The notes: generated from the sequence alone by a model not told the origin. A stretch of DNA of 14,976 nt from CAZOWW01 sp964583765 (GCA_964583765.1 CAZOWW010000133.1:1-14976); one strand, 5' to 3'; numbered from the stretch's first letter, positions 6,320 through 13,250 are shown. Numbers and translations: made by a program.

Positions 6320-7680
6320 CCACCGCGGTGCTCGCGGTCGGGCTCAGCTACGCCTTGCTCAGCGACCTCGACCACCTCCTACCACCGGCAAGTGTGACCG
6401 TGCTGGAGGAACCGGACGTCCTGAGAGCCAGGGACGGGTTCCGTCGAGGGCGGGAACACCCCTGTGTGGCGCGGATCGAGGCCGCACCCACGCAGGCCGA
6501 ACAGGACCCGACGGAGCTGGTCGACGCACTTGCCACGTTGGCCGAGGGTCCGTTCGCGGCGGTTCTGCCCGCGGTGGAGTACGCCGTGGTCACCGCGGCC
6601 GCCGTGGCCTCGGCGCTGGGACTGCCCGGGGCGGGAACCGAGGCGGGCAGGACGTTGCGCGACAAGGGGCGGTTACGGGTGATGGCCGGCCGGGCCGGGA
6701 TCGCCCAGCCACGATGGTCCGAGGTCGGCTCGGCCGTCCAGGTGCAGCACCGGTGGGCCGATCACGGTGGACAGTGCGTGCTCAAACCCGCCAACCGGCA
6801 GGCCAGTCTCGGGGTGGTCCTGCTGGGCCCGGACAGCGATGTCGAGGCGGCCTGGCGTCACACCGTGGCGGCCGACGAGCCACTGCTGCGAGCCCGGCAT
6901 GCGGTCCCCGCCCGCTTCCTGGTCGAGGAACGCCTGCACGGACCGGAGGTCAGCGTCGAGTCCCTCGTGAGCGGAGGCGTGGTCGGGTTCTGCAACGTCA
7001 CCGCCAAGCAGGTGCTGGCCGGAGCGTTCCCGGTGGAGCTGGGTCACCGGGTGCCGGCCGCCCTGGGGGCGCCGGTGCACGAACGGCTCATCCGGTCGGT
7101 GGAGCAGCTGGTCGAGGCCACCGGCTTCGGCAGCGGAGTCCTGCACTCGGAGTGGATCCTGGTGGACGGCGAGCATCCGCACCTGATCGAGTGCGCGGGC
7201 CGCCTCCCCGGGGACTGCATCGACCTGCTGGTGGATCTCGCCCACGGCGGGAGCCTTGTGCGGTCCTGGGTCGAGGTGCTCCGGGGCGGTCCCCCGGTGC
7301 TGTTGCCGGGCCTGCGCTCCTCTGCCCTGCGCGCAGCGACCGCGGACCGCACCGCGGGGAACCCGGACCTTCCGGCGGAACAACCGCAACCGAACACTCC
7401 CCCGTCGGGAGCGGCGGCGATCCGGTTCCTGACGCCGACGGCGGGGCGGGTTCGAACGGTCACCGGTCTGGAGCGGGCACGAGCCGTCCCCGGGGTCACC
7501 GAGGTACGGATCACGGTGGTGGAGGGCGACATGATCGCTGCCACGACGAACTCCTGGCAGCGGGCGGGCCACGTGATCGCCACCGCATCCGACGCCCAGC
7601 AGGCGGCCGAGCTCGCCCGCCAGGGGTGCGAGGCCATCCAGATCGAGACGACGGTGCCGGTCGAGACGACGGTGCCGTGA
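6316..7680 (+). CDS. ATP-grasp ligase (second) with LAL_C2 domain
   Basis: This 454-residue ligase has the ATP-grasp signatures DKGRLR (K117), QCVLKPANRQASLGV (K157), FLVEERLHGPEVSVES (204-216), HSEWILVDG (277-285) and IECAGRLPGD (291-300). Residues about 365-437 (AAIRFLTPTAGRVRTVTGLE, PGVTEVRI, RAGHVIATASD) match the LAL_C2 domain of L-amino-acid ligases. That supports dipeptide bond formation between an amino acid carboxylate and a second amine. A Cys (C293) again replaces the usual Asn after the catalytic Glu. The tail ends in a duplicated ETTVP, coded by a perfect 17-bp repeat. ATG 6316 overlaps the upstream stop (ATGA), with GGGGAG 8 bases upstream. It shares little obvious sequence with the first ligase, so the two probably act on different substrates. 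Confidence 0.88.
   Translation: MTTAVLAVGLSYALLSDLDHLLPPASVTVLEEPDVLRARDGFRRGREHPCVARIEAAPTQAEQDPTELVDALATLAEGPFAAVLPAVEYAVVTAAAVASALGLPGAGTEAGRTLRDKGRLRVMAGRAGIAQPRWSEVGSAVQVQHRWADHGGQCVLKPANRQASLGVVLLGPDSDVEAAWRHTVAADEPLLRARHAVPARFLVEERLHGPEVSVESLVSGGVVGFCNVTAKQVLAGAFPVELGHRVPAALGAPVHERLIRSVEQLVEATGFGSGVLHSEWILVDGEHPHLIECAGRLPGDCIDLLVDLAHGGSLVRSWVEVLRGGPPVLLPGLRSSALRAATADRTAGNPDLPAEQPQPNTPPSGAAAIRFLTPTAGRVRTVTGLERARAVPGVTEVRITVVEGDMIAATTNSWQRAGHVIATASDAQQAAELARQGCEAIQIETTVPVETTVP
7643..7677 (+). repeat. Perfect 17-bp tandem repeat at the ligase/transporter junction
   Basis: The unit TCGAGACGACGGTGCCG occurs at 7643-7659 and 7661-7677, period 18. It encodes the duplicated ETTVP at the ligase C-terminus. 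The last G of the second copy is the first base of the transporter's GTG start. Confidence 0.9.
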
Positions 7681-9089
7681 CCGGGGGATGGATCCCGGGC
7701 AGTGTCCGGGTGCTGCCGGCGCGCGTCCGTCCCCTGCTGGTGGCTGCCTTCCTCGACTCCGTGGGTACCGGACTGTTCCTGGCCGGCGGGGTCGTCTTCC
7801 TCGTCCGGGTGGTCGGGTTGAGCGGTCCCCAGATCGGGGTGGGATTCGGGGCCGCAGGAGTCGCGGGACTGGTGTCCACGGTGCCGCTGGCGACACTGGC
7901 CGATCGGGTGGGTGCTCGCAGGATGCTCGTCGTCGTGCAGTGCTGGCGCGCCGCGTGCTTCGTCGGTCTGGCCTTCGTCACCGGTCCTGCGACCTTCGTG
8001 ATCGCGGCAGCCTGCCAAGGCGCGGCGGAGAGCTCCGTACCCGCGCTCACCCAGGCCGTCGTCGCGCGTCTGGTCGGTGACGAGCTGCGGGTGCGGACCA
8101 TGGCCGTGATGAGGGCCGTGCGGAACGTCGGCTTCTCCCTGGGGGCACTGGCCGCGGGCGCGCTGGTGGCCACCGACAACCCGTGGGCGGGCCGGGCGCT
8201 GTTCCTCGGCAATGCGGCGTCCTTCGTCGTCGTGGCGGTCCAGGTCGCGCGACTGCCGCTCGCCGCTGTCCCCGCCCGGACCACGCACCCGGAACCGGCC
8301 TCCGGGCAACCCGAGTCGACCTCCGTGCAGGTTTCGGAAGCGGACGGACCGGTCCCGGAAGCGACCGGGCCGGTCCTGACCGTGGAGGCGCACACTCCGG
8401 AAGCCGAGCCGGGACTGCTGCGGACCGTCATCGGTTTCCGGGACGCCCGCTACCTGCGGTTGACGGCGCTCAATGCCGTGCTCTGCCTGCACATGACGCT
8501 GCTGTCGGTGGTCATGCCCCTGTGGGTCCTGAAGTTCACCTCCGCCCCCGCCGCGATCGTGCCCCTGCTGCTGGCGGTCAACACCGTGATCGCCGTGTCG
8601 TTGCAGGTGCGACTGTCCACCCGGTTCGAGGACGGCAACGGCGGACGACGGGCGATGCAATGGGCGGCCGTGACCCTGACCGTCTGCTGCCTGCTCACGG
8701 CCGCCACCGGCACGGTCCCCGTCGTCCCGGCGGTGATCGTGCTCATCATCGCCACCGCGGCGTTGACCCTCGGCGAGATCTGTCAGTCCACCGGCGGCTG
8801 GGTGCTCTCGTACGCCTGGGCCCCGGAGCGACGACGAGTGCAGTACCTCGGGGTCTTCTCCCTGGGGGCCAGCGCCCAGGACGTCGTCGGACCGTTGCTG
8901 CTCACCGGCCTCGTCGCCGCCGCGGGCGCGGGCGCCTGGCTGGGTCTGGCCGTCCTGTTCGCCGCGACCGCGTTCCTCGTGCGCGTGGTCGTCCCTCTGG
9001 TTACGCCTCCAGGTACCGCATCCCCGCGGACCGCGGAGGTCTCGTCCACCACGTCCGCCTCAACGGCCACGGAGGTGCTGAGCACATGA
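7677..9089 (+). CDS. Major facilitator superfamily transporter, probable product exporter
   Basis: This 470-residue membrane protein has about twelve hydrophobic segments in two halves. The first begins at about residue 18 with D27 inside TM1. The loop after TM2 carries the MFS motif A (ADRVGARR, 75-82). A Pro/Glu-rich cytoplasmic linker spans about 193-250 between TM6 and TM7, and a hydrophilic Ser/Thr tail follows TM12. The 12-segment topology and the position among biosynthetic genes favour proton-driven export of the final compound, giving both secretion and self-protection. GTG 7677 overlaps the preceding stop (GTGA), but its ribosome binding site is weak, so translation probably depends on coupling. 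Substrate specificity cannot be read. Import is less likely but not excluded. Confidence 0.88.
   Translation: MTGGWIPGSVRVLPARVRPLLVAAFLDSVGTGLFLAGGVVFLVRVVGLSGPQIGVGFGAAGVAGLVSTVPLATLADRVGARRMLVVVQCWRAACFVGLAFVTGPATFVIAAACQGAAESSVPALTQAVVARLVGDELRVRTMAVMRAVRNVGFSLGALAAGALVATDNPWAGRALFLGNAASFVVVAVQVARLPLAAVPARTTHPEPASGQPESTSVQVSEADGPVPEATGPVLTVEAHTPEAEPGLLRTVIGFRDARYLRLTALNAVLCLHMTLLSVVMPLWVLKFTSAPAAIVPLLLAVNTVIAVSLQVRLSTRFEDGNGGRRAMQWAAVTLTVCCLLTAATGTVPVVPAVIVLIIATAALTLGEICQSTGGWVLSYAWAPERRRVQYLGVFSLGASAQDVVGPLLLTGLVAAAGAGAWLGLAVLFAATAFLVRVVVPLVTPPGTASPRTAEVSSTTSASTATEVLST
8335..8376 (+). repeat. 21-bp imperfect tandem repeat in the MFS linker
   Basis: Two adjacent 21-bp units (8335-8355, 8356-8376) are identical at 18 positions. 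They encode EADGPVP and EATGPVL in the cytoplasmic linker between the two halves of the transporter, so a change in repeat number would lengthen a loop without affecting membrane segments. Confidence 0.7.
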
Positions 9090-10531
9090 GTCCGCACAAT
9101 TCCGCGAGTCTGAGCAATCCCGCGATCACTGCCCTGGGCGCACACCCCTTTCCGCGGATCGCGCGCCTGCTCGCGGGACTCGATCCCGCCCCTGGACTGC
9201 CGCCCCTGGACATGTCCATCGGGGAACCCCAGGTGGGGCCGCCCGGCTGGGCGACCGCACTGATCTCCGAGTCACCCGAACTGTGGAGGACCTACCCGCC
9301 CAATCAGGGCCCGGCCAGGTTCCGGCAGGCCGCCCGGGCCTGGCTCGCCCGTCGGTTCGACCTGGGTGACCCCGCTCCCACCCAGTTGGATCTCGTGCCG
9401 ACGGCCGGTGCTCGGGAGGCCTTGTTCCAGGTCGGCCTGCTCGTGGCGGGTCGGGCAGGCCGGGGCCTGATCGCGATGCCCACCCCGCACTACGCGCCGT
9501 ACCGCGCGGCCGCCTTCAGTGCCGGGCTGAGGCCGCTCTACCTCGCCGCCATGCCCGAGACCGGGTATCTGCTGGATCTCGACGTCGTCGAGGCTCATGC
9601 CGACGGCCTGGCCGCACTGCTGCTGTGTTCCCCCAGCAATCCCGAGGGAGTCTGCGCCCCGGCGCAGTACCTCGCCCGGGCCCTGGAACTGGCCCGACGC
9701 CACGACTTCGTGCTCGTGGTCGACGAGTGCTACTCGGAGCTCTACCACCGTGCCCCACCGATCGGGGCACTCGAGGTGGCCTGGCGTCTGGGTGGCGCTC
9801 GACCGGCGCGCAATCTCGTGACGATCAACTCCCTGTCGAAGCGCTCGGGGGCCGCCGGGTTGCGGGTGGGGTTGGTGGCGGGCGATCCGGAGTTGGTCGC
9901 CGCGCTCGTCTCGCTCCGGGCCTACGGCGGGGGAACTACTCCCCTGCCGAATCTCGTCGTCGGCGCGGCGCTGTACGAGGACGAGACCCATGTGCGGGAG
10001 ATCCGGGCGGGTTACCGAGCCTCCTTCTCGGTCGCCGAGGAGGTCCTCAGCGGAACGAAGGAGCCGACCGGAGCACCAGGGCCGGGCGGGACAACCGATG
10101 CACGCGGGACGGCGGGCCGGGCAGGAACGGCAGGGCTCGGCGGCGCCGAGGCGGGCATGTTCCTGTGGCTCCCGGTACTCGACGACGAGGCGGTCGTGCG
10201 GGAGGCATGGCGCAGGGCCGCAGTACGCCTGGTCCCCGGCGGTTACCTCGGGCCCGCCGGACACGACGGACGGTGGCCCGGCCGTACCCATGTGCGAGTG
10301 GCGATGACCTACTCTCCCGATCTCACCAGGGAGGCTCTCGAGCGACTGCGCCCGGTCTTGGAGGATGCCACCCTCTTCCCGAGGTCGGCGGAGCCGACGA
10401 TGCTCTCAAGGTCGGCGGAACCGGCGGGGCTCCGGAGGCCGGCGGAACCGGCGATGTTCTCGGGGGCGGCGGATCCGGTGACCTCGGGCCTGGGCCCGGA
10501 GGATCCTGTACCGATCGGGACCGGCCGATGA
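9086..10531 (+). CDS. PLP-dependent class I/II aminotransferase (DapC/AspC-like fold type I)
   Basis: Fold type I aminotransferases swap an amino group between an amino acid and a keto acid using pyridoxal phosphate. This 481-residue enzyme has SIGEPQVGPP near residue 44, the cofactor-anchoring N185 in SPSNPEG, D213 and Y216 in VVDECYSELY, Schiff-base K252 in NSLSKRSGAAGLRVG with R260, and carboxylate-binding R404 in THVRVAM. It resembles aspartate/N-succinyldiaminopimelate aminotransferases in layout, but substrate assignment from motifs is weak. In context it may transaminate the alpha-keto end of maleylpyruvate. It is roughly 80-100 residues longer than usual because of a Gly/Thr/Ala-rich insert at about 324-353 and a repeat-built tail from about 431. 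ATG 9086 overlaps the transporter stop and has GGAGG 10 bases upstream. Confidence 0.88.
   Translation: MSPHNSASLSNPAITALGAHPFPRIARLLAGLDPAPGLPPLDMSIGEPQVGPPGWATALISESPELWRTYPPNQGPARFRQAARAWLARRFDLGDPAPTQLDLVPTAGAREALFQVGLLVAGRAGRGLIAMPTPHYAPYRAAAFSAGLRPLYLAAMPETGYLLDLDVVEAHADGLAALLLCSPSNPEGVCAPAQYLARALELARRHDFVLVVDECYSELYHRAPPIGALEVAWRLGGARPARNLVTINSLSKRSGAAGLRVGLVAGDPELVAALVSLRAYGGGTTPLPNLVVGAALYEDETHVREIRAGYRASFSVAEEVLSGTKEPTGAPGPGGTTDARGTAGRAGTAGLGGAEAGMFLWLPVLDDEAVVREAWRRAAVRLVPGGYLGPAGHDGRWPGRTHVRVAMTYSPDLTREALERLRPVLEDATLFPRSAEPTMLSRSAEPAGLRRPAEPAMFSGAADPVTSGLGPEDPVPIGTGR
10385..10492 (+). repeat. 27-bp degenerate tandem repeat, four units, in the aminotransferase tail
   Basis: Units begin at 10385, 10412, 10439 and 10466, each with a CGGCGGA core and exactly 27 bases apart. 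They encode four 9-residue units starting SAEP, SAEP, PAEP and AADP. The array keeps frame and lies after the last conserved part of the aminotransferase. Confidence 0.85.
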
Positions 10532-11748
10532 GGTCCGTCCTGATCGCCGGTGGGGGAATCGGTGGCCTGGCCACGGCGCTGGCCCTTGCCCGGCGCGGGC
10601 ATGCGGTCACCGTGTTCGAACGCAGCAGGGAGTTCGGGGAGATCGGGGCGGGACTGCAACTCGGCCCCAACGGAATGCGTGCCCTGCACCGGCTCGGATG
10701 TGCCGGCGAGGTGTTGCACCGGGCGGTGCCCGTGCGTCATCTGCGGGTCCTCGACGGGGCGACCGGCACACTCCTCGTCCAGGTGGACCTGCTCGGCGCC
10801 TTCCGGGAACGATTCGGGCACCCCTATGTCGTCGCCCACCGGGCGCACCTGCACGCCGTCCTGCTGAGCGCCTGCCGCTCGAGCGGCAGGGTCCGCCTGC
10901 ACGCGGGGAGCCCCGTGACCGATCTGCGTCACGACGACGCCGGGGTCGCCGTCCAGGTGGCCGATGACCGGTGGTTCCTCGGGAGCACACTCGTGGGAGC
11001 GGACGGTCTGCACTCGGTCGTCAGGACCCGCGTGCTGGACGACGGGCCGCCGCGCCCGAGCGGGCACACCACCTATCGGGCGGTGCTGCCTGCCGAGGTC
11101 GTCCCCGCGCACCTCCGCCCGGACAGTGCCACGCTCTGGGCGGCCCCCGGCAGACATGCCGTGCACTACCCGATCGACGGCGGGCGCCAGGTGAACGTCG
11201 TGGTCACCGTGGACAACGCGGCCACCCGACCGGTTTCCGGCGCCGTGGTCCCCGCCGTCCCGGTGCTGAAGGCCTTCGCCCGGTTCGCCTCCCCCGTGCG
11301 CGACCTGATGGCGCTCGTCCCCCGGTGGACCGCCTGGGTGCTCTGCGACCGGGAACCGGTGGCTCGTTGGGGTGCCGGGCGGATCACCCTGCTCGGGGAC
11401 GCCGCCCATCCGATGGTTCAGTACGCCGCCCAGGGAGCGTGCATGGCCCTCGAGGACGCCGTGGAGCTGGCGCATCAGGTCGACGCCCACGAGGACATCG
11501 TGCAGGCCCTCCACCGCTACGCCGAGATCCGAGCCCCGAGAACGGGGCGGGTGCAGCGCACGGCACGAGCGCTCGGGAGCGACTTCTACCACCTGGACGG
11601 CGCGAGGGCCCTCGAGCGGAATGCGCTGCTCTCCAGCCTGACGCAGGAGGAACTTCAGGATCGACTCGCCTGGCTCTACGAGGACCACCTGTCGCCCGAC
11701 GGGTCCGTCGTCACGGGGGCGGGCAGCGGAAGGGGGAAGACGACATGA
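10528..11748 (+). CDS. FAD-dependent monooxygenase, predicted 3-hydroxybenzoate 6-hydroxylase
   Basis: This family uses NAD(P)H and O2 to hydroxylate 3-hydroxybenzoate para to its hydroxyl, giving gentisate. The 406-residue protein has the FAD-binding GGGIGG at 8-13 followed by VTVFER, the GADGLHS motif at the middle, and the second FAD motif GRITLLGDAAHP. Its sequence follows Rhodococcus 3HB6H through the FGEIGAGLQLGPNG start region and the HLDGARALERN end region. The substrate-site residues H210, Y214 and Q298 match H213, Y217 and Q301 of that enzyme as I recall them, all shifted by 3. Length is normal for the family. ATG 10528 overlaps the aminotransferase stop (ATGA). Its product would be the substrate of the next gene, which strengthens the assignment over salicylate-type hydroxylases. 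Confidence 0.9.
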   Translation: MRSVLIAGGGIGGLATALALARRGHAVTVFERSREFGEIGAGLQLGPNGMRALHRLGCAGEVLHRAVPVRHLRVLDGATGTLLVQVDLLGAFRERFGHPYVVAHRAHLHAVLLSACRSSGRVRLHAGSPVTDLRHDDAGVAVQVADDRWFLGSTLVGADGLHSVVRTRVLDDGPPRPSGHTTYRAVLPAEVVPAHLRPDSATLWAAPGRHAVHYPIDGGRQVNVVVTVDNAATRPVSGAVVPAVPVLKAFARFASPVRDLMALVPRWTAWVLCDREPVARWGAGRITLLGDAAHPMVQYAAQGACMALEDAVELAHQVDAHEDIVQALHRYAEIRAPRTGRVQRTARALGSDFYHLDGARALERNALLSSLTQEELQDRLAWLYEDHLSPDGSVVTGAGSGRGKTT

Positions 11749-12800
11749 CCTCGTCGAACACGATCAGCTCCACCGACCCGCGGGCCGGGGAGTTCGAGCA
11801 GGCCGTTCACGATCAGCATCTGGCCGTGCTCTGGGAACGCCTCGCCCAGCTTGTCACCCGATGCCCCAGCGGTCCCACGACCGCACATGTGTGGCACTGG
11901 GATCAGGTCCGTGAGGTCCTTCTGGAGGCCGGTCGGCGGATCAGCGCCGCGGAGGCCGAACGCCGTGTTCTGATCATGGAGAATCCGGGAATGGTCGGCC
12001 GTTCGCGGATCACCACCTCCCTGTACGCGGGCGTGCAGCTCGTGCTCCCCGGAGAGGTCGCCCCCGCGCACCGGCACAGTCAGTCCGCCTTGCGCCTGGT
12101 GTTGGAGGGGCGAGGGGGACATACCGTGGTCGACGGGCAGCGGCTGACGATGACGGCCGGGGACCTGCTGGTCACGCCGCCGATGAGGTGGCACGACCAC
12201 GGCAACGAGTCCGACGGGCCGGTGATCTGGCTGGACCTGCTGGACATCCCGCTGGTGCAACACCTCGACACCTCGTTCTACGAACCCGCCGCCTCGGCAG
12301 CGCAACCGGTGACGGACCCCGCCGAGAGTGTGCTGGACGCCGACGACTCCGGTGGAGGGGTCGCCAGGATCAGGTCACACGGATCGCGTGGCGGTCCCGG
12401 GACCGCGAGGTTCGCCTACTCGACGATGCACGCCAGGCTGGAAACGCGGCGTCGCGCGGGACCTCCCGATCCCTGGCACGGGTACCGAATCGAGTACCAG
12501 GACCCGGGCAGAGAGGCCGCCGTGCTGCGCACCATGTCGGCGTGGCTCTCCTTGCTGCCCAGGGGCTGGGCCGGCCGTCCACGCAGGACCACCGACGCGA
12601 CCATCCAGGTAGCCCTGAGCGGGCACGGCATCACCACGGTCGACGGTCAGGCGATTCCCTGGGGTCCCTGCGATGTGCTCGTGGTGCCCAGTTGGTCCCG
12701 GGTCGAGCACCAGGTAGATGCGGAGAGCATCCGATTCTCCTGCTCCGACGCGGCCGCTCAACGGGCACTCGGACTGTGGCGTGAGGACCTGCACCCCTGA
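11745..12800 (+). CDS. Gentisate 1,2-dioxygenase-type bicupin
   Basis: Gentisate dioxygenase is an Fe(II) bicupin that opens gentisate between C1 and C2 to maleylpyruvate. In this 351-residue protein the N-terminal cupin reads YAGVQLVLPGEVAPAHRH with SQSALRLVLEG, then a WHDHGN segment. The iron ligands H109, H111 and H150 sit at exactly a +5 shift from the E. coli-type H104, H106 and H145 as I recall them. A second cupin (QVALSGHGITTVDGQ) fills the C-terminal third. Length is typical. ATG 11745 overlaps the hydroxylase stop (ATGA) and has a strong AGGGGGAAG ribosome binding site. It is the last gene of the operon, and no maleylpyruvate isomerase or hydrolase follows, unlike catabolic gentisate operons. 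Related 1-hydroxy-2-naphthoate or salicylate dioxygenases are alternatives, but the hydroxylase next door favours gentisate. Confidence 0.9.
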   Translation: MTSSNTISSTDPRAGEFEQAVHDQHLAVLWERLAQLVTRCPSGPTTAHVWHWDQVREVLLEAGRRISAAEAERRVLIMENPGMVGRSRITTSLYAGVQLVLPGEVAPAHRHSQSALRLVLEGRGGHTVVDGQRLTMTAGDLLVTPPMRWHDHGNESDGPVIWLDLLDIPLVQHLDTSFYEPAASAAQPVTDPAESVLDADDSGGGVARIRSHGSRGGPGTARFAYSTMHARLETRRRAGPPDPWHGYRIEYQDPGREAAVLRTMSAWLSLLPRGWAGRPRRTTDATIQVALSGHGITTVDGQAIPWGPCDVLVVPSWSRVEHQVDAESIRFSCSDAAAQRALGLWREDLHP

Positions 12801-12969
12801 CGAACCCCTTGAGGACAGGGCGGGAGGGGCGCAGGCACCTGGCCGGCACCGGACGTGCTGCTCGGAGAAGCCCGGGACGACCCGGCGGATGATGGACGTG
12901 AGTGGCGGGACCCTGTCCGGACCCGGTGAGGCGCCGCAAGGAGGTTGTCATCCCAGCCCTATCGGACTA

Positions 12970-12989
12970 ACCTCCTTAGCTAAGGGGGT
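12970..12989. promoter_or_regulatory. Palindromic operator overlapping the antitoxin ribosome binding site
   Basis: ACCTCCTTAGCTAAGGGGGT is a 20-bp palindrome with a single mismatched pair, centred on TTAGCTAA. It ends 7 bases before the antitoxin start, and its right arm contains the AAGGGGG ribosome binding site. Phd/YefM antitoxins typically bind palindromes at their own promoter, so this is the likely autoregulation site. Confidence 0.65.
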
Positions 12990-12995
12990 GAGGCG

Positions 12996-13250
12996 GTGAG
13001 CGAACCGATGCCGAGTTACAACGTCCACGAGGCCAAGACCCAACTGTCGCGGATCCTCGAACGGGTCGAGCGCGGCGAGGAGGTCGTGATCAGTCGCGCC
13101 GGGACTCCGGTGGCGAAGGTGGTTCCCCTGGCAGGGACAGTCCGCAGGCGCGGACGGGGAACGTTGCGGGGCCGGCTGCATTTGTCCGAGGACTGGGACT
13201 CCCCCGAGATCAACGAGGCGATCGCCGACCACTTCGGGACAGGCGCGTGA
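12996..13250 (+). CDS. Phd/YefM-family antitoxin
   Basis: This 84-residue protein has the Phd/YefM DNA-binding N-terminus (SYNVHEAKTQLSRILERVERGEE, then VISRAGTPVAKVVPL). Its acidic C-terminus (LSEDWDSPEINEAIADHFG) is of the kind that wraps around and blocks a PIN-domain toxin. GTG 12996 has AAGGGGG 7 bases upstream; ATG 13008 is a later in-frame option. The stop overlaps the toxin start (GTGA), so the pair is translationally coupled, with antitoxin first as expected. Autorepression through the palindrome at 12970-12989 is likely. Confidence 0.92.
   Translation: MSEPMPSYNVHEAKTQLSRILERVERGEEVVISRAGTPVAKVVPLAGTVRRRGRGTLRGRLHLSEDWDSPEINEAIADHFGTGA

Noticed and set aside
6276..7676. Extended N-terminus for the MFS transporter (frame open from 6276)
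   Set aside because: The extra residues are hydrophilic shadow sequence of the second ligase. The first membrane segment begins just after GTG 7677.
10309..11688. 459-codon minus-strand open frame opposite the hydroxylase
   Set aside because: Compositionally biased shadow frame. The + strand protein has intact FAD motifs and active-site residues.
2765..12800. Reading the operon as a gentisate degradation operon
   Set aside because: Chorismatase, amino-acid ligases and exporter have no place in aromatic catabolism, and the maleylpyruvate isomerase/hydrolase genes are absent.
12801..12969. Terminator after the dioxygenase
   Set aside because: Only a 5-bp CCGGG/CCCGG stem (12872-12885) and a distant 8-bp GGACAGGG/CCCTGTCC pair were found. 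Both are too weak in GC-rich DNA to call.
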